Assembly (NCBI GenBank): GCA_947396885.1
Contig: OX377205.1
Span: 65,382,969-65,446,968, forward strand
Direction of reading: 5' to 3'
Length of the DNA: 64,000 nucleotides
Source of the DNA: Heligmosomoides polygyrus polygyrus
Lineage: Eukaryota > Nematoda > Chromadorea > Rhabditida > Heligmosomidae
Shown here piece by piece: positions 1-11,099 of this stretch. A model generated the notes under the pieces. It was not told the origin of the DNA and ran no database searches. It was given only the letters and a program-made list of their open reading frames with translations. Positions within the stretch are counted from its first letter, which is position 1. The number at the start of each line of letters is the position of its first letter. A program made the position numbers and the translations under genes.

Positions 1-605
1 CGTGTGGCACGTGTTCTGAATCACGGCACTCGGGGGATGATCCTCATCTGTGCCCTGACGCGTTGCCCACTTTCATATCACTAATTTGGGTGATCTGGTA
101 CAAAGGTTATGAAGTCGCTGACAATCGCCCACGGTTAAGCTTAAAGAAGCGGCCGGCTGGCATATGCCACAGTGTCCAACACGTCCTTTGACTTCCATCC
201 CCCTCGTTGTGACGGGCAATGTGAAACACGGAATAACTGAATTGTACGTAGTTAAGAGTGTTGAAAATGTATTCACGCTCTATTCGCGCAATTGTTTTCA
301 AATCAACAGAGTAGAGGAAGTATGTGTTGGATATTACCATCGCCTTTCATGCATCACACTTTATGAATCCATGTGCACCAGATGCATTTGAAGTACTTAA
401 GATATTTATAAGATTATGTCGAAGGCTGATTGTATTCATAATAACACACGTATAGAAGAGATTAGGAACAGCACTAAGGAGGCAGGGTAAGCTCAAGAGA
501 AATATACGACATCAATTCTCCCAGCGAGGCTAGTTAGCATGACTTTTAGAAAGCCTAACAAGCCTCGGCCAACAGGCAATCCACGCTCTCAACATTTCTA
601 AAAGG
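1..605. other. Unassigned flank, no gene recognised
   Basis: Short open frames occur on both strands, but none resembles a protein family I recognise and none has convincing splice context. It ends at the target duplication of the hAT-like element. Confidence 0.4.
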
Positions 606-1134
606 GTTGGAACCAGGAGTGTGCGTTTAACAATTAACGATTTACCGATTTACCGGATTTACCGGCATTTTTCGTTAAAAAGGTTTTAACGAAATTTAAC
701 GATGAAAACTTCCGTCAAGCTGCATTAACGACTTTTTGCACTCCATTTTTGAAATTTTGCTTTTCCTTCATGCAAATGCATTTTGGCAATTTTTTTGGAT
801 TAGTTTTCGCAGTATCGTTGCAATACCGAGAAAACCGTAAATTAATTGAATCAGTGGAAGTAGGCAGTCAATATCGTCCTCCTATTTCGAGAAATGTTGG
901 CATTTTTTCTTGCTCCTGACCAATTTATTTGCCTGCGGCCCTATTTTCTCTGCTGTAGTTTCGCGTTTTTGGATTTCCTTGGCCGTTTTTGGCGTTTGAT
1001 TGCTACATATAGTTCTTCATACTTAACAACCAGTCAATTTTTTCACAGTTTTTTGTGATACTTGCTTCAACAGTGATTTTGAAAGGGCAAAGGAAACGTG
1101 ATCAAGGCGTTTCGAAACACAAATAATGCGTAAC

Positions 1135-1204
1135 AACAAGGATAGGAAGCGAAACGATGGATGAAAGGGCTCTTTCATCCATCGTTTCGCTTCCTATCCT
1201 TGTT
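1135..1204. repeat. Perfect 33-bp hairpin inside hAT-like element
   Basis: Positions 1135-1167 and 1172-1204 are exact reverse complements around a 4-nt loop. It lies near the middle of the non-autonomous hAT-like element and overlaps no coding sequence I recognise. It could be a recent fold-back event or a structured RNA or DNA element. Confidence 0.85.
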
Positions 1205-1256
1205 TGCAAGTTCTTCTTTGCAAGTTTTCCGGAAAATAGGACCGGTTCTTCGTGCG

Positions 1257-1297
1257 GACGTAATCCTACAATCAGGTGATGATTGTAGAATTACGTC
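1257..1297. repeat. Second hairpin in hAT-like element, 18-bp arms
   Basis: Positions 1257-1274 and 1280-1297 pair with a single mismatch around a 5-nt loop (GGTGA). It lies 53 bp beyond the perfect 33-bp hairpin in the same element. Confidence 0.75.
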
Positions 1298-2538
1298 AAA
1301 GCTACATTGGACACCGCCTGATAGATGGGGCGTGGCTGCTCGTGCTGCCATTGCTAAGTTTTTATTGAATTTCATGCCGTGCATGTCAACGATTTTGCTC
1401 AATCTTTTCGTCTCCTTCGAGGGCTCTCGTGGTAGTTTTCTTTTGGAGAAGCATAGCCAGTATGCACATAAAACGGTGAACAAATTTACGTGAAAGGAAT
1501 GAAATTAAATAAAAAACAGAAGAAACTTATGATCACTCTTCGTCAGGTATTATATAGGACGTTTGTATAAAAACTGCTAATTTACGTGCAGTCTATTGCA
1601 TAAAGATCTTTTCAAAGCTCTACGAAAAAGGTATATCTTTGCAGGTGCAGGCTTGGCTCTAGCAGGAAATTCCCCTTATGTCTGCGGATTCCTTCGCCTA
1701 ATTTTCTCAAGCAAATGTGTTGTACAGCATGGCCCCAGGTGCTTCAAGAAGAAAACCAGAGCAGTCAATTTCTGGAAAGTCGTAAAGGGCTGATAGATAG
1801 TGGCGAATTCTATTTGAAGAAGGAGGGAAAAGAACAAGCTTGAACACTGCCAATATAGGGCGAGAGACTCGCTCTAAGATACGCGTGTTCCCTATGCATT
1901 TCCTTCAGAAGGCAGAGGAGAAAAGGCTTAACAATTGAAAAAAGCTACTTGGGCGGCAAAGACAAAAATACTCAATGCAATAGAATTCGATTCGCTTAAA
2001 ATTTGGTCAAGGGTCCGTGGTCGTTTATTTGATTCTATGCTGTCGTCTGCAGTAAGAACAGAACCAAAGGGACTATTCTGAAAAGCAGGCAGATCTATGT
2101 CAAAGACGATCTGAACCAAAGAATTCGGGATCTATTCTAGTCGGAAGGGAGCATACACTGTGCGTTTCTAGTTCCTACGTTGCGGTTCTACGAGAGCTTC
2201 AGTTGCTGTCCCATAATGCGAGGGGTTTCGTTTAATTTCAGTGGATATGATTGTGTGGCATGGGATGCCCTAGGGAATTGGCACCTTGGGGTTGCCCCCT
2301 CCGACTAGGATAGATCCACATTTAGCTGTCGGACATGTCATATTTCATTGTATATAGAGTCGAAAAAATCAATAATGTAAAAGGTCTGAATTTTGACATA
2401 CTAAAATACATCCAAACTGACTGCAGCTAATGGAAATTTTACTCAACCAATTTACCGATTTAACCGATTTCAACGCAAAATTTTTTCGTTAAAATGGTTG
2501 TTAAAGTTTACCGAAAAGCGCACACCCCTGGTTGGAAC

Positions 2539-4318
2539 TAACCTATTTCCGAACAGGATGCAAAGATAAGCTTGCTATAGTTTGGAATTCAACCAGAACT
2601 TAGTATTCGCTCGGTTTCGCTATAATGCGAGTTGAGGTTTATCCGATTTTGGCCGAATCATTGGATTCCGAGTACCGCCTCGGATGATTCAGATGAGGGT
2701 GATTCACCAGGTAATCTTCTCTTGTGGATTCACCACTGGAGTAGAACACACCAATGCTGTGTAAAGGTGTCGTGTAGAGCTGCCTTGCAGGCTGATCCCC
2801 AAGTTGGGGCCCTAAACCCAAGCTGCTTTGCGCCTCCAGAATGAAGGACAGCAATAAGACCCCATCGAGCGACTACCCATGTGTGGTACGAATCCCATGT
2901 CTACTTTACTGCGTGCATTTAGAGAGGGTGCCTCCACACAAATGGGCGGCATGTGGCTGAAACATGTAAACAGTGGTCAATGAGCCTTCACCGTGTTCAG
3001 TACTCTGAAAGCCAGTTCGTTACTCGTCGGACCATTAACGAAGCGAATCACCTGATTTTTAGTTACCCCTAACTTTTGGTTGGGGCCAGTAACGCCTTTA
3101 TTTTTCACAAAAAGACTTGTCGTGTTTCGATTACTGATGTAGTTGTTAGGGCGAAAGGTGTGAAAAGAATGGATACAGTTTTCAGATCAAATCGTAAAAC
3201 TGAAATTTTCTGTCTTCTGGTGTTTTTGGCTTTTCTATTTTCCAATTTCTTTTCTCTCAAAAAGCACGAAATTGTTTTCTATTTTTTAAAGTTTCCGCCT
3301 ATCCCTGATCGGAACCAGCGCTTTACCTTGTTTCATCTTCTTCAGCGTCAATTCTGTTTTTTCAATAGTGACCTTCTAGACAGAAGAGACCGCCGGATGT
3401 GGTGGATGACTTCTATTGTCGAGATTTTCTCGAATTAGTCACGACGTCGTTTTAACGCTTTCTTCTGGTCCATGACAGAACACCAATAACTCCAAAATCG
3501 TTGAAAGTAGATGAGCTAAATGAGCTGCTGCGCTGGCAAAAAGCGGGGAAAGATTCGGATTCTAATGACATTTACGCTTGCGAAGCTCTTTCGGTAAGAG
3601 TCCAAAAGACAACTTGAGCTCAGTCCTATCATTGTGTCGTCACTGACATATCAGTAAAGGATTGGCTACGATACTCGTCCTCGCCCAAGCGCCGAACTAC
3701 CAACGCATGCCCGCCGTCGGCGCAACATCGCACCGCACTATAGCACCCGCACCGCACGTCGCCGCTGACTCAGATATCATGCGGCTGTCGGTTTTCTTCT
3801 ACTGGTTTAGCTTGCTGAGTTTTGAGTGAAGAGCACTCTGCCGAAATCTTTCAAATTAACCAGATTTAACGGTGTAGAGGTGAAGTACTGTCGCTGATCG
3901 CAGAGATGTGGATTGGCCAGCAGCTGAAGGAGGAACTCCTTCGAAGTCCTGTTCTGTGGTAACCAGTTTGAGACAACGCGTCGCTCTGCAACGATTCTTT
4001 CTATTGGTCATATTCGCACTCCTCAGTATTCCGGGTTAAGAAGCTACATTTCTATTCTCTACTTTGCTAAATTCCTCTTAAAAACGGTCACGGTTTCTAT
4101 CAGGTCGAAGCATCAGCCTACATAAAAGGTGACAAGTGCTGAGGAGTTCCATAAGACGACGTGTGCTAGCTCCGTCACCATTAACAGAGGAACTCTACAC
4201 CCTCAAAATGAAGCATGATGGAACATCATGGCTGCGTTCTTCCAAAAGATATAATAGTAGCGGTGGTTCATTGAAATCCTTTCTATAATAAGCACAGAGC
4301 AACCGTTACGTTATATAC
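2539..4318. other. Unassigned; contains an RTE-type remnant near 3325-3420
   Basis: No host exon was recognised. Positions about 3325-3420 resemble the inverted-orientation RTE-B sequence near 58660-58740 (shared runs around TTCATCTTCTTCAG and TTCTGTTTT), so a small decayed piece of that family is likely. The rest is unassigned. Confidence 0.35.
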
Positions 4319-4830
4319 CATTTATACGTCAAATTGAACCCTTTCAAATCAAATTGGACGCTTCAACGCGTACTTGGGGTTTTGAAGTCAAACTGAACAT
4401 CTTCCAGATTTATTTGTTTATTTAATGCATGGAAATCCATGCAGCAATGTAAACAGCTAAATGGAAAACCTAGTGACAACAGGAAAGCATGAAAAAAACA
4501 TGGTGAATAATAGAAAAAGGTGAAAAACAGAAAAACGATAAAGTTCTAAGATAATCCCTGAAGACATCGGGCAACAAGTCTTTTGTACTCATACAGTGAG
4601 TTTGGCATTGTGCGCTCTAATGACAACTTCAAAATTCCGTGCCAGCTTTACAACTGAAGAATGCTGTTCTCATTTTGCATTTTGGCTCAGGAAACGAATC
4701 GAAATGATATGTTCCAACATTTTAATGGAGAATCTCCGAGATGGTTAGAAAATTTGTTCTGTTTAAGAGAAATTTAGCACGACTTTCTTCGAAATTTTTC
4801 TAGCTCACCTGTCCCAATAAGTGAACCCTC
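4319..4830. repeat. FB-1 foldback family, half element
   Basis: The start carries the CAAATCAAATTGGAC-type repeat of the FB-1 outer arm. The end carries the inner motif CACCTGTCCCAATAAGTG. The order matches the left arm of the best copy at 54390-55215, and the matching right half is not adjacent. Confidence 0.55.
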
Positions 4831-6427
4831 GGTTTAGAATTCTAAACTTTTTGTTTTCAAAGAAGAAATGATTAATTAATTTTAGTTTTAAAGAGCGAGA
4901 GGTAGCAAGCAACCATTTGGAAAATTTAAAAAAGGAGGAGAAGAAAAAAGAAAAAGAAAGAAAAAGAAGAAGTAATGGAAAATTAGGATCTTGGACTGGA
5001 TCGTTTCGATTTTCATTGATGGGTGGTATATTATTACTTAGTTAAAAGACCGATATAAGGATATATGTGATTTTCACTTATTTATTTATTTCTTTAATAC
5101 GCCGCAAGAGGGCGTGCACCACCAGACAGTCAACCAGAAACGAAGCACTCCAAGGCGCCGAACACAAAAAGCCAATAGTAGTAATAAAAGGCTTCGTAGA
5201 AGAGAAGAAACAAACAAAAATAACATCAGAAAAGGAAGAGAGGACAATGAGATAGGACCCATTGAATCGGCTAGATAAAGGGAAGAGCGAAATGACAGAA
5301 TCCTTCGTAAACAACTAAACAATAAGAAAGCCAGGTTTTATAGCAGATGTTCACGCCTCCAGCACAAACTTGAAACCAACTGAGAGGATCTTTAATAGAA
5401 GAGCATTTTTCAATTGAAGGAATAACTATAGTAGAATATTAGTACTTCAATAAATTATTTATTTGAAAAAAATTTCGCGTATATATAGTAGAACCGACAT
5501 AGACGGTGTAGGGGTGAGAACTAGCTAACATTCCAAGTTGAAATCTGTGTAATGTGTTCAGTCCATAGCTCTCAAGGCACCCACCGCCAGTCGGGTCCCG
5601 TCTTTCAGAGACCTTGTTATACTGGTACGCACCTCGGCGGCGGCCAGGAAGCAAAAGAAAAGAAGTCGGCTCATGAAAAAGAGATCAGTCCGTGTGCTGG
5701 TTAATAGTCAGTATTGAGAATAGAAAAAGACAAGCCGGGATGACTATTTATGCAGGAGCCTCCACACTGTGAACGAAGTACAGGAAGTATAACAAGAATT
5801 TGATATCGGAAAAAATATTTAGAGAGAAAAGGCCACGATATAAAGACAGCTAGTCATAGTTAGACCGCACCCCCATCTTGGAAAAATTATGTGAGAGAAG
5901 AGTGAAACATCCGCTCAGTTTAAACCCACTGCGAGAAACAAAACTTATAAAAAATTCACCAGCTAAACAAAACCATAGACGAAGTAAACTGAAAACTGAA
6001 AACAACAAGTCTTGAGCTGAACAACACCATAGATCGAGTAGCCAACAGAGGAAGAGAGCTCGATAGCCAGTGCCAGACGAGGATGTATCCATCCTGCGAA
6101 TCTAAGGTTCACAGCAGTGGAACAGACCACTCTGGTCGGTGGCAGATGACATGCGAAACGGCACATGTCTGAAACTCATTAAAGATACACACGCTGTTCA
6201 TCAAGTAGGTGGAACAAATCAAGCTTTTTCAACCTTCCTTTGAAAGCTTCACTAGAATCTGCGACGAAAAGTTCAGGTGGAAAGCGACGGAAACATCACA
6301 CGCACCTGCAGAAGACTGTGTCAAACATTCTGAAATAGTTCCTATTCCAGAATGTTTAACACAGTCAGATTTTTACAATTGCTCTTGTTGTACCGATCGC
6401 ATCTGTGCTGCTTCACGCAAAGAGAAC
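4831..6427. other. Unassigned AT-rich region with purine tract
   Basis: A purine-rich low-complexity tract spans about 4930-4975. Open frames on the - strand near 5078-5654 and 5850-6166 are short, without recognisable domains or clear splice sites. No gene is called. Confidence 0.35.
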
Positions 6428-9400
6428 TTCTGCTATCAATGAAATAAAATTGCGACGATCCAGTCGCGTGCATGCAGCGATCTATTCCTTTAACACACTA
6501 AATCATTGCCGCATTTCTGCGCTTTAAAACAATTTTGAAGTCATTATTGCTCCTTAAAAATAATTTTTTAAATGAAATTTCGTACAGTGTGTTCACGTTT
6601 TCCACGGATCTCCCTCGATAGAGAGCCTTCGGGCATTCTTGTTAAGAGGGATCTCGGGCCACTCGTAGCAAGGCCACGTGGCGCGTCCCCGGGTGGTGGA
6701 TAGGGGAATTGAACGCGAACCAAATGCGACCGTGTACTGCCCAGAGACGCAGGTGGGATGCAGGGGATGGACTCCTTGCTCATGTTGTGTCGGGTCGACG
6801 CGTTCCTTGTGCGTGGGAGCGGCATGTTCATGCACACTGTGCCTGGATGTGTCCGTGACTGTGCGAATTGTAACTGTGTCGGCTCGGCCAAAAGCTTGCA
6901 CTCGGTAGACTGGAAGTACATGTAAGGCGATTCGAGGCCGCCTTAAGTCTCGCCCCGTCCCTTCGGGCAGTCTGGCTGGCTGCCCGGAGTTCTTCGCCCG
7001 CACGACAGAGCCTGACTAGCTACCTGTGTTGTATTGCAGTCAAACACAGCAGCACTAAAGGGCCTCATTCCCCTGACCCCGAAAGAGCCCCCATTTCTGC
7101 AGCGATGGGAAGGGCGAGTACGGAGAGGCTGCTAAAATCTCAGGGCCTAACCAGGCTGCGCAAATTGAGAAGGACTAGGATGACGATCTGTACTTACAAC
7201 GCACGCACGCTTGCATCAGAAGCATCCGTCGAGGACCTGATAATGCAAGCCAGGAAGATCAGGACGACGTCATCGGACTGACCGAGACGAGAAGACACCA
7301 CCACTACGCGCCGCCTACGACTTCGGAGAAGAACTGTTCTTCGGAACATGCGACAGCAGGGGAGTAGGCGGCGTTGGTGTCCTCGTCAACACGCACTTGG
7401 CCATGAACATCGATTCGTACGAGTCTTTGACAAGCCGAATCGGACATCTGAAGCAATGTGGCTCCGTGCCAGCTTTGACTGTATTCGTCGCGTATGCCCC
7501 AACATCCGACTACGACGACGAAGAGGTCGAAGCCTTCCACGTGGAGCTCTAGAAGTTCTATAAGGAAGATCACACCTCCTACAAGGTGATCGTCGACGAC
7601 TTCAACGCCAGGATCGGACCGCGGAGGTCGCCGGAAGAACTTCACATCGGAACACACGGTTTGGAGTGGAACAAGCAAGGTGAAAGGTTGTCTGAGTTTA
7701 TCATGTCGACCAAGACTATGCATGGAAACTCACAATTCCAGAAGCCTCCCTCCCTGAGATGGACCTGTGAATCCCCGATGGCCAGTTCCACAACGAGATC
7801 GACCACATAATCTTCAATCGCAAGTATTGCCTGACCGACATTTCCGTTGTCCCCAAGTTCTATACAGGATCAGACCACCGCCTCCTTCGCGCAAGGTTCC
7901 GCTTTTCGCGTCAAGGAGAGAAGGCCGTGAAGTTCAAGAAGAGGAGTCCCAGAACGACCATCAACTGGGACCTTTACACCTCTCTTGCCGGCCTTTGGGA
8001 AGATAACGTTATGAACAACATCGACGAGGATTACGACCACTTCGTGCACCATTTCCGCGATAGTGCTAAGGGAGCCGAGAGCTTGAAGACCACCAAGAGA
8101 CGTCTGTCTCCGGAAACTCTCGAGCTGATACACCAGCGTGGAGCAGTACGAGCGTCAGGCAACTACCAACTGACGTCCGAACTTGCGAAGCTATGCACAG
8201 AGGCGATAAAGGAGGATCTTAAGGGGAGAAGGGCGGAAGTGTTGGCTGAAGCTGCAGAGGCAGGTTTGAGCATCCGCAATGCCCGCCGGAACTTCGTCAA
8301 CTTCAAGACCAAAATGACCGCTCTCCGACGTCCTGACGGAACCCTCACCTCTTCCAGAAGGACCATGGAGAAAGTCATCCACGACTTCTACTCCGATCCC
8401 TTCGATAGCCACGTCCACCTGCCCCCATGCCATCTTCCGCAGGATGGATACGTCGTCCCCTCTGTTCTCCCTTCCGAGATCCGACACGCCATCTCGTCAG
8501 TGAAGAAACGTACAGCACCCGGTCCTGACAGGATCACACCCGAACACCTGAAGAACCTCCCGCCAACGCTCATCAACACCCTGGCGCGGCTCTTCACACG
8601 CTGCCTGTCGGAGTTCCATCTCAGTGGAAGACCAACAGGACCGTCTTGCTGTACAAGAAGGGAGACGTGCACGACATGGGCAACTATCGCCCGATCTGCC
8701 TGCTGTCCGTAGTCTACAAGCTGTTCACTGGAGTCATCCTGAATTGGATCAGCACAACGCTGGACGAAGGACAGCCATACGAACAAGCATGCGGAGAGGA
8801 TTTAGCACAATCAACCACATAGACACCATTATGAAGCTCATCGAAGTGTCGCGAGAGTACAAGCTGCCGCTGTGCCTAACGTTCATCGACCTGAAAAAGG
8901 CATTCGACTCCGTCGAAACTTAAGCGGTCATCGACGCCCTGCTCACTCAGGGTGTTCCTACTCAGTACATCAGAGTCCTTCAAGAGCTGTACAGTGGATT
9001 CACGACCAAGATCTCTGCATTCTACAACGACGTCGTCATCGACGTAAAGAGAGGGGTTCGACAAGGGGATACCATATCCCCGAAGCTCTTCAGCGCACCC
9101 TCGAAAACGTCATGCGCGAACTAGAATGGGAAGACATGGGAGTGAAGGTCGACGGCCGGCAACTACATCATCTTCGCTTCGCTGACGACATCGTGCTCAT
9201 AGCACCGAACATCAGCCAGGCGGAGCGAATACTGGCCGACTTCGATCCTGTATGTGGGAACGTTGGTCTGCAGCTGAATCTTACGAAGACGATGTTCATG
9301 AGGAACGGACAAGTTTCTGATGCCCCATTCTCGCTCAACGAAACGAATATCTCCGAATGCTGCAGCTACGGCTATTTGGCTCGCGAAGTCAATATGGCCA

Positions 9401-10205
9401 ACGATCTAGGGCCGGAGCTAAGCGGAAGAAACGAGCGGCTTGGGGAGCTTTCAAGAGCGTCGAAGAAGTCGCGAAGAAGACGAAGAACGTCCGACTCCGT
9501 GCCCACCTATTCGGCTCCACTGTTCTTCCTGTCCTGACATACGACTTAGGACCTGAGCCATATAAAAGCAGGATCAGCGTCGCGCAGCGTGGAATCGAGA
9601 GGACGATGCTCGGAGTGACACGACTCACGCAAGTGAGAGAAGGCCTCCGGAGTTCCGAGCTTCGCCGACGTTCGAAGATCAGAGACCCTGTCGGGTGGGC
9701 CAAGTTGTCGAAAATTAGTTGGGCCGGCCACGTAATGCGCTTCGCAGACACCCGCTGAACGAGAGCCGTCACCGACTGGATTCCGCGGCATGTCAAGAGA
9801 ACACCGGGACGCCCACCAACGCGTTGGTCGGACTTCTTCGTGAAAGCCCTGAACGACCGCTATGACGCTCTTCGTGTTCCTCGAGCGAGGATCCATTGGG
9901 GCACTCTGGCACGCGACATGGACGAATGGAGACGCTGCTGGCGCCCGCTCGACCAAGTCGATGATCAACGGGACGACAGGTGATACAGGTGATACAGGTG
10001 ATACAGGTGTTCATTTTTTGGGGTGTTTGAATTAAAATTTTTAAAATAAGTCATAATAAACTTTCCTTGAACAGGAAATTATTCTAACTGTCTCGGTTAG
10101 TCCTTTTTTTAAATATGGAAACAGCTCGTTTCGATTTGAAGTTTTCACTTTGATTTCAGAACCGTCATACATGCTTGGAGGAAAATGGAATTTGATTTGA
10201 AAAGT
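6428..10205. repeat. FB-1 foldback copy split by RTE-A insertion
   Basis: Positions 6428-6595 match the right inner part of the FB-1 copy at 54390-55215 (CTGCTATCAAT motif, then GTGTGTTCAC). The matching continuation (GAATTAAAA, CCTTGAACA, then the TTTGATTTGAAAAGTG outer arm) resumes at about 10014-10205. The RTE-type element at 6596-10006 separates the halves, with GTGTTCA repeated at 6589-6595 and 10007-10013. Confidence 0.6.
6596..10006 (+). mobile_element. RTE-A: decayed RTE-type non-LTR retrotransposon
   Basis: RTE-type elements encode an apurinic-like endonuclease followed by reverse transcriptase. Endonuclease blocks include TYNARTLAS (~7194), GVLVNTHLAMNID (frameshifted, ~7370), DFNARIGPRR (~7600) and SDHRLLRARFRFS (~7880). 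Reverse transcriptase blocks include RTAPGPDRITPEHLKNLP (~8510), YRPICLLSVVYKLF (~8690), FIDLKKAFDSVET (~8883), RGVRQGDTISPKL (~9054) and FADDIVLI (~9178). Several frameshifts and stops break it, including a stop just after FDSVET, so it is inactive. The first ~450 bases are GC-rich and probably the 5' untranslated region. The 3' end is a tandem (GTGATACAG) tail from about 9979, and GTGTTCA flanks the insertion on both sides. Confidence 0.85.
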
Positions 10206-10255
10206 GTCTGTCTGATACGCCTTGTACGCTATTTGTCAATGAGGCTTTTATGCGC

Positions 10256-11090
10256 CACCTCACGTTTCTACCCTGTCGTCGTCTTTAGAGGCCTAAAAAT
10301 GATTCGAGACATTAGATCTGCATTCTATCCGACGCCTAGGCTAGCATTTTTGACCCAAAGTCAAGAGCACTGCAAAACCCCGAATTCACGCAAAACAAAC
10401 TCAAACCGGGCAAACACACACAGAACTCACCGCTAGCGAGTATCAACTGGTCTGCCACCCACTGTTACCCGCGAACCTGAATCTCGTAAATTGCCCCTGA
10501 GAATTAATTGCACGGCATATAGAACTGTTTATATTGGAGAGACTGGGAGACCTTAAGGGGTTCGCATCAACGAACACCTAGCTGATAAACGAGGCTGTAA
10601 CGCCCTAACACCTCTTGGTAAGCAAGGAGTCGAGATTATGGCGGTCACGACTACGATATCGAGTGCAAGTCCCCTTTGGCCTTGCGTACGAGACAGTGGC
10701 GCTCGAAGCGCTCTGGATTTCTATCGGAGTTCAGGAATGAACAACCGAAACGAGTGTTTATCCACCACGAACGACTTTCTGTCGTTTGCACCACTCTGCG
10801 AGCTGTGGAGTGGCCAAAGGGGACTCGCCGTACTCATCATTACGGTAATGGAATGACGCCTAGTGAGTTCCATTCGCTACTGAATGTCGACTGACAGTGG
10901 CTGGTGGAGCAATCGCTAGTCACCAGCGATACAACTTTGCGTCAGGTTGCTCTTCGGGGTGCCGTCGTGTGCTCTTGATTCTAGGTCAAAAACGCAAAAG
11001 CTGGTGGAGCACTTGGTTGGGTAGAAAACAAATCCAATGCCTCGAGCCATTTTACGCCTTTGAAGACGGCAAGAGGATCGAAACGTCAAG
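10256..11090 (+). mobile_element. Penelope-like retroelement fragment (GIY-YIG end)
   Basis: Translation near 10510-10830, in shifting frames, gives VYIGETGRP, then VRINEHLADKRG, TPLGK and MNNRNECLSTTNDFL. This is the GIY-YIG endonuclease end of Penelope-like elements, with a stop after GETGRP. About 120-bp related sequences flank it in inverted orientation: 10256-10371 (reverse) and 10968-11090 (forward), sharing GTGCTCTTGA and TCAAAAA and an internal GAAACGT core. Only the C-terminal part is seen and no reverse transcriptase was recognised. The GIY-YIG call is fairly secure. Treating the inverted flanks as terminal repeats is inference. Confidence 0.65.
11055..11090 (+). ncRNA. Degenerate hammerhead-ribozyme-like core
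   Basis: TTTGAAGACGG, a short spacer and ATCGAAACGTC follow the hammerhead order CUGANGA, stem II, GAAAC, GUC, with the first core C replaced by T. The inverted partner at 10262-10292 has the same layout with further changes. Penelope-like terminal repeats are known to carry minimal hammerhead motifs. Activity is doubtful given the core change. Confidence 0.3.
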
Positions 11091-11099
11091 TCGTAAATA

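Larger units (their letters stand above)
614..2530. mobile_element. Non-autonomous hAT-like DNA transposon (copy 1)
   Basis: The element begins CAGGAGTGTGCG and ends CGCACACCCCTG, so the termini are inverted repeats with one mismatch in 12. A perfect 8-bp direct duplication, GTTGGAAC, flanks it at 606-613 and 2531-2538. An 8-bp target duplication with CAGGG-type ends is the hallmark of the hAT superfamily. Inside each terminus is a run of degenerate short repeats built on TTTACCGATT. No open frame inside resembles a hAT transposase, so I infer it is non-autonomous. It shares its end with the element at 32681-34768. Confidence 0.85.
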
